Of a stretch of DNA of 15,703 nt, positions 12,865 through 15,703 are shown piece after piece. Each line of letters opens with the position of its first letter. The stretch's first letter is position 1. This DNA comes from Candidatus Pacearchaeota archaeon (GTDB lineage Archaea > Nanoarchaeota > Nanoarchaeia > Pacearchaeales > GW2011-AR1). The DNA is taken from the NCBI GenBank assembly GCA_002690445.1, contig NZER01000289.1, positions 1 through 15,703 on the forward strand, in the 5' to 3' direction. Under the pieces are notes generated by a model, which saw only the letters and a list, made by a program, of their open reading frames with translations, was not told the DNA's origin and did no database searches. The translations under genes and the position numbers were made by a program.

Positions 12865-13902
12865 ATGCCGCAAATAACACCACCCCAAGCACGAAAATTC
12901 TTAGATAAAATATCAGAAAAAGATAAAATCGCCATAATAACCCACGACGACCTAGATGGTTTTTCTTCCGGAATTATGCTTTATGATTTTTGCAAATCAA
13001 AAGGTGTTAAGGATATTAAAATAAAAATAATCAGAATAGCAAAAACAGAGATTCCTGAAGATTTTATCAAAAACAGAAATAAAATATTAATTACTGATCT
13101 CGGTTCCGATATTATTAAAAAAGATTTAGAAACAATTGATAAATACAAGAAAGAAATATTATACATCGACCATCACGAAAACATACCCGGCTTTAACGTG
13201 CCAAAAGATATTCTCAATCTAAGAAAACCAGAAGCAAGCTCTGTAGCTCACCTTATCTACACAAAAATCATGAAAAATTATGAAAAAGACCAAAGAGAAT
13301 GGATGCTCCCAGCGTCAATGGTTGCAGATTGCGGTACACTACGTCCAGAAAATGCTCTAGCCCTTCAAAAATTCTTAAAAAATAAAAATCTAACATTAAA
13401 AAAACTAAAAGAAAAAATACACAAAATAGATCTCTTCCTGGTCTTCTTTGATAACAAACTTGAAAAAGCTTTTGAAATAATCCTGCCAATAAAAACCTTT
13501 TCAGAATTTACACATCTAAAAAAATACACCGAACCTGTTGAAAAAGAAATCCAAAAAATTGAAAAAGAGTATGAAAAAAATAAAGAAAAAATCAGTAATA
13601 TCAACTTTTTTTACTTTGAACCAAACTTTTCAATTAAAAGTATTACCTCCACAAGAATAAGTTTTAAATATCCCAATGAAAGTTTTATATTTGCTACTAA
13701 AGAAAAATCTGCAAAAAATAAAATCCGGCTAAGTGGAAGAAATCAATCTGGGAATACAAACATGATTCAGATTATAAAAGCAGGCATAGTTGGTCTTGAA
13801 AATGCAAGTGCAGGCGGGCATCCAAGGGCATCTGGAGGATTTATCCAATCCAAAGACCTAGAAAAATTCAAACAAAATCTCAGAAACTTCCTCAAAAAAT
13901 AA
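12865..13902 (+). CDS. DHH-family phosphoesterase, archaeal RecJ/NrnA-like (346 aa)
   Basis: A metal-dependent phosphoesterase; relatives degrade single-stranded DNA, short RNAs or nanoRNA/cyclic dinucleotides. DHH motifs are HDDLDG (His27, Asp29, Asp31), ITDLGS (Asp78), IDHHEN (Asp102-His103-His104), and ASMVADCGT further on. The C-terminal DHHA1 substrate-binding motif is SAGGHPRASGG (~320). A charged coiled-coil-like stretch (KKYTEPVEKEIQKIEKEYEK) sits between the domains. I start at the ATG at 12865, one nt after the gatA stop; the longer frame from 12841 would overlap gatA. Being last in the gatC-like/gatA operon, it is probably read through from it. DNA exonuclease, nanoRNase and cyclic-dinucleotide phosphodiesterase cannot be told apart here. 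Confidence 0.9.
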   Translation: MPQITPPQARKFLDKISEKDKIAIITHDDLDGFSSGIMLYDFCKSKGVKDIKIKIIRIAKTEIPEDFIKNRNKILITDLGSDIIKKDLETIDKYKKEILYIDHHENIPGFNVPKDILNLRKPEASSVAHLIYTKIMKNYEKDQREWMLPASMVADCGTLRPENALALQKFLKNKNLTLKKLKEKIHKIDLFLVFFDNKLEKAFEIILPIKTFSEFTHLKKYTEPVEKEIQKIEKEYEKNKEKISNINFFYFEPNFSIKSITSTRISFKYPNESFIFATKEKSAKNKIRLSGRNQSGNTNMIQIIKAGIVGLENASAGGHPRASGGFIQSKDLEKFKQNLRNFLKK

Positions 13903-13932
13903 CACTAACATATAAATCACATCCCCTATATA

Positions 13933-13940
13933 TTTATAAA
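13933..13940 (+). promoter_or_regulatory. ftsZ TATA box
   Basis: TTTATAAA inside TATATATTTATAAAC lies ~65 nt before the ftsZ ATG. This predicts a leader of roughly 35-40 nt, unlike the leaderless genes elsewhere in the window. Confidence 0.6.
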
Positions 13941-13975
13941 CAAAAGCGTCCCCTAATTTTCATCAATATTAATTG

Positions 13976-13983
13976 AAAGGAGG
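13976..13983 (+). promoter_or_regulatory. ftsZ Shine-Dalgarno site with long spacing
   Basis: AAAGGAGG is a strong anti-16S match but ends 17 nt before the ATG at 14001, longer than the usual 5-10 nt. No nearer in-frame ATG, GTG or TTG is seen. Confidence 0.55.
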
Positions 13984-14000
13984 CTCAAAAAGGCAAAAAT

Positions 14001-15077
14001 ATGGCTTTAGATTTTGCAAAAGAAGCAATTGAAAGTGCTGAAGCAAATAGCATCAATTTTGACGAACTAAAAGCAGGCAAGGCTAATATCAAAGTCCTTG
14101 GTATCGGCGGTTGCGGTTGCAATATGGCAACATGGCTTTTCAACAAGGGAATTTCCGGTGCTGGCATTTACGGCATAAACACAGATGCGCTTCACCTGTC
14201 CATAACAAAAACTGACGAAAAAATTTTAATTGGAAAAGAACTAACTCGTGGTTTAGGTTGTGGCGGATATCCAAAGCGAGGAAGAGAAGCTGCAAAAGAA
14301 GCTCTTACTGACCTGAAGAAAGCTGTTTCTAATTCAGATATGGTTTTCGTTCTGGCTGGTATGGGTGGAGGAACCGGCGGAGGCGCTGTTCCAGTTATAG
14401 CTCAACTCGCAAAAGAAGCAGGCGCTGTCGTAATCGCTGTTGTAACAATGCCGTTCGAAGCTGAGAAAGCAAGAATAGACAAAGCAGAATTCGGGTTGCA
14501 AGAACTACGCGAAGTAGCAGACACAGTAATTGTTCTGGACAACAACCGTCTAGTAGATATTGCAGGACAACTACCAATGGAACAGGCTTTCGCAGTTGCA
14601 AACGAACTTGTGTCCACTATGATCAAAGGTATCGTAGAGACAATCACACTGCCTTCACTAATCAACCTTGACTACGCAGATGTTTCCTCAATAATGAAAA
14701 ACGGAGACGTCGCAGTCATCGGAATTGGTGAAGACAACACAGCTGCAAGAGTTGACGCCGCAGTTCAGCAAGCTCTGACTCATCCGTTACTGGATGTAGA
14801 CTACAGAGGCGCAAGCGGCGCGTTAATCCACGTAACATGCGGACCTGACTTAAAACTAGAAGAATTTGACAGCATCGGACGTTTAGTAACAGAAAATCTC
14901 AGCCCAGAAGCGCAAGTTATAATCGGCGCTCGTGTTAACAAAGAATTTCAGGGAAGAGTACGTGTCATCACAATTATGACCGGCATAAAATCCCCATACA
15001 TTCTCGGGAAAAACACATCTGGCTTTGAAGAAGAAGCAATATCAGTAAACGAACTCGGCATTGACGACTTAAGTTAA
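14001..15077 (+). CDS. ftsZ: Cell-division protein FtsZ (358 aa)
   Basis: Tubulin-like GTPase that polymerises into the division ring. Family marks: GIGGCGCNMATWLFNKG (~35-50), GINTDALHL, the G-box GMGGGTGGGAVPVIA (GGGTGGG at 122-128), and the T7 synergy loop NLDYADV (catalytic Asp224 and Asp227; usually NLDFADV). The C-terminal domain ends INPEAQ-type strands and ITIMTGIKSPYI. Length is normal for archaeal FtsZ. The protein stops at SVNELGIDDLS; I cannot assign FtsZ1 or FtsZ2. The first 24 residues form a short helical N-terminal extension typical of archaeal FtsZ. It has its own TATA box, leader and SD, plus a terminator, so it is a single-gene unit. Codons look less A/T-biased than those of its neighbours, as expected for high expression. 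Confidence 0.97.
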   Translation: MALDFAKEAIESAEANSINFDELKAGKANIKVLGIGGCGCNMATWLFNKGISGAGIYGINTDALHLSITKTDEKILIGKELTRGLGCGGYPKRGREAAKEALTDLKKAVSNSDMVFVLAGMGGGTGGGAVPVIAQLAKEAGAVVIAVVTMPFEAEKARIDKAEFGLQELREVADTVIVLDNNRLVDIAGQLPMEQAFAVANELVSTMIKGIVETITLPSLINLDYADVSSIMKNGDVAVIGIGEDNTAARVDAAVQQALTHPLLDVDYRGASGALIHVTCGPDLKLEEFDSIGRLVTENLSPEAQVIIGARVNKEFQGRVRVITIMTGIKSPYILGKNTSGFEEEAISVNELGIDDLS

Positions 15078-15096
15078 TCAACCAACAAAACCATAC

Positions 15097-15123
15097 CTCG
15101 CTCTTTTCAGAGCGAGTTTTTTT
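15097..15123 (+). terminator. Hairpin plus poly-T terminator of ftsZ
   Basis: CTCGCTCT (15097-15104), loop TTTC, AGAGCGAG (15109-15116): a perfect 8-bp stem directly followed by seven T, then a long T-rich tract. It lies 20 nt after the ftsZ stop. The layout is that of an intrinsic terminator; in archaea the T-tract may be the active part. Confidence 0.8.
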
Positions 15124-15219
15124 CTTTTTTATTTTTCTTCTTTTTATTTCTTTATTTTATTTTCAAGCCAATAAAATATGATGTCACAATCACAAACCGA
15201 GCAAAGCGAGGCAGACTGC

Positions 15220-15252
15220 AAAATAAAAATTGGCAAAGCCATTTTTATTTTG
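15220..15252. repeat. 33-nt hairpin repeat H, copy 2
   Basis: Identical over 33 nt to 6721-6753; the stem is extended here by TGC/GCA (15217-15219 and 15252-15254). It lies just before the TATA box (TTTATAC, 15271-15277) of the next gene and after the ftsZ terminator, so it need not be a terminator for a plus-strand gene. Confidence 0.85.
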
Positions 15253-15270
15253 CAGAGTAACAACAATACT

Positions 15271-15277
15271 TTTATAC
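15271..15277 (+). promoter_or_regulatory. TATA box of the 15297 gene
   Basis: TTTATAC is centred ~23 nt before the ATG at 15297, which points to a leaderless transcript. Confidence 0.5.
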
Positions 15278-15296
15278 CCCCACTCCTTAAAAAAAC

Positions 15297-15560
15297 ATGG
15301 CGCACAATATTCCAGCAAACACCAGAAACCTCTCATACACCCCACCAAAACAAAATCCAGAAACAGACCAAGAACCACAAATAGGAACAGTAGATAATGG
15401 CCATGAATACATCGGACAGGGCAGATGGAGAGGTACAGAACATCCATGTAATACTTATGATTCAAACGGAAATCTTGTATCCCAAAAAAGAGATTCTATA
15501 CTCAACAGAGCAGCATATAGAATCACAGAATCTTTTTTAAAACTTACAGGCGCTTCTTAA
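15297..15560 (+). CDS. Hypothetical protein (87 aa)
   Basis: Begins MAHNIPANTRNLSYTPPKQN. The first ~35 residues are Pro/Asn/Gln-rich and likely disordered. The middle has NGHEYIGQGRWRGTEHPCNT followed by YDSNGNLVSQKRD, where the Gly/Asn-rich turns suggest a small beta unit. The C-terminus (ILNRAAYRITESFLKL) is predicted helical. No family is recognised. Support comes from a TATA box at the usual leaderless distance and the absence of a competing frame. The expected archaeal neighbour of ftsZ, secE, is not present. Confidence 0.6.
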   Translation: MAHNIPANTRNLSYTPPKQNPETDQEPQIGTVDNGHEYIGQGRWRGTEHPCNTYDSNGNLVSQKRDSILNRAAYRITESFLKLTGAS

Positions 15561-15604
15561 AACAAACGTCATTAATAAAATCCCCCCATAGAAAAAGAAA
15601 GACA

Positions 15605-15703
15605 GGCTACATCCCTAATTAGATTTGTTTCGGTTTCCTTAATTCCAATTCACCTTGGGAGGGCGAGCAATTCACTCTTGACAAATTCAAACGCCCTATT
15701 CCA
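15605..15703 (+). repeat. Palindromic G4 element, second copy, cut by window end
   Basis: GGCTACATCCC at 15605 starts a 99-nt match to 9416-9514 with a single difference (GTTTCGG for GTTCCGG). The copy runs off the window before the expected G-rich run and right inverted arm. The near identity indicates recent duplication or strong conservation. Confidence 0.92.

Noticed and set aside
15178..15384. 68-codon plus-strand frame after ftsZ
   Set aside because: It begins before and runs through hairpin repeat H and the promoter of the 15297 gene, and conflicts with the better-supported frame there.
1..15703. tRNA or rRNA genes in the gene-free gaps
   Set aside because: I saw no cloverleaf with TTC-arm consensus or rRNA-like sequence in any gap, although very unusual or split tRNAs cannot be excluded by eye.

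Overview
The window looks like a stretch of an AT-rich archaeal genome, most likely a DPANN-type lineage (Woesearchaeota/Pacearchaeota-like; inferred from gene content, not proven). Archaeal signs are a GatD/GatE pair, an archaeal FtsZ, a DHH phosphoesterase, and TATA boxes centred about 24-27 nt upstream of most start codons, which implies mostly leaderless mRNAs. Only ftsZ and one small membrane-protein gene carry clear Shine-Dalgarno sites. The aspartyl-tRNA synthetase is of bacterial type.

Layout. Bases 3-77 are the 3' end of an RRM RNA-binding protein gene. A repeat-bearing gap and two tiny membrane-protein genes follow. gatB (-) and gatD (+) diverge from one shared TATA element. A small membrane protein (-) comes next, then gatE (+), two unknown minus-strand genes, aspS (+) and another unknown minus-strand gene. 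A 671-bp gene-free region follows. Then comes an apparent operon: a GatC-like gene, a Nudix hydrolase, a basic unknown protein, gatA and a DHH phosphoesterase. ftsZ follows with a hairpin/poly-T terminator, then one small unknown gene. The window ends inside a repeat.

Functional theme. The window holds both indirect amide-aminoacyl-tRNA routes: GatDE (Glu-tRNAGln to Gln-tRNAGln) and GatAB with a candidate GatC (Asp-tRNAAsn to Asn-tRNAAsn). It also holds the AspRS that would have to mischarge tRNAAsn. GatE and the bacterial-type AspRS both lack the GAD insertion domain that normally characterises them.

Most unusual feature. There is a family of palindromic elements, each combining a mini-hairpin with a G-quadruplex motif such as GGGTGGGCGGGAGGG. 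All G-rich strands are on the plus strand. They occur in intergenic DNA (9416-9596, 9677-9809, 9853-9973, 10291-10350, 15605-end) and inside coding sequence without breaking the frame: twice in gatA, once in gatE exactly where the GAD domain is missing. Two further dispersed repeat families are present: a ~200-bp intergenic repeat upstream of three plus-strand genes, and a 33-nt hairpin present in two identical copies.
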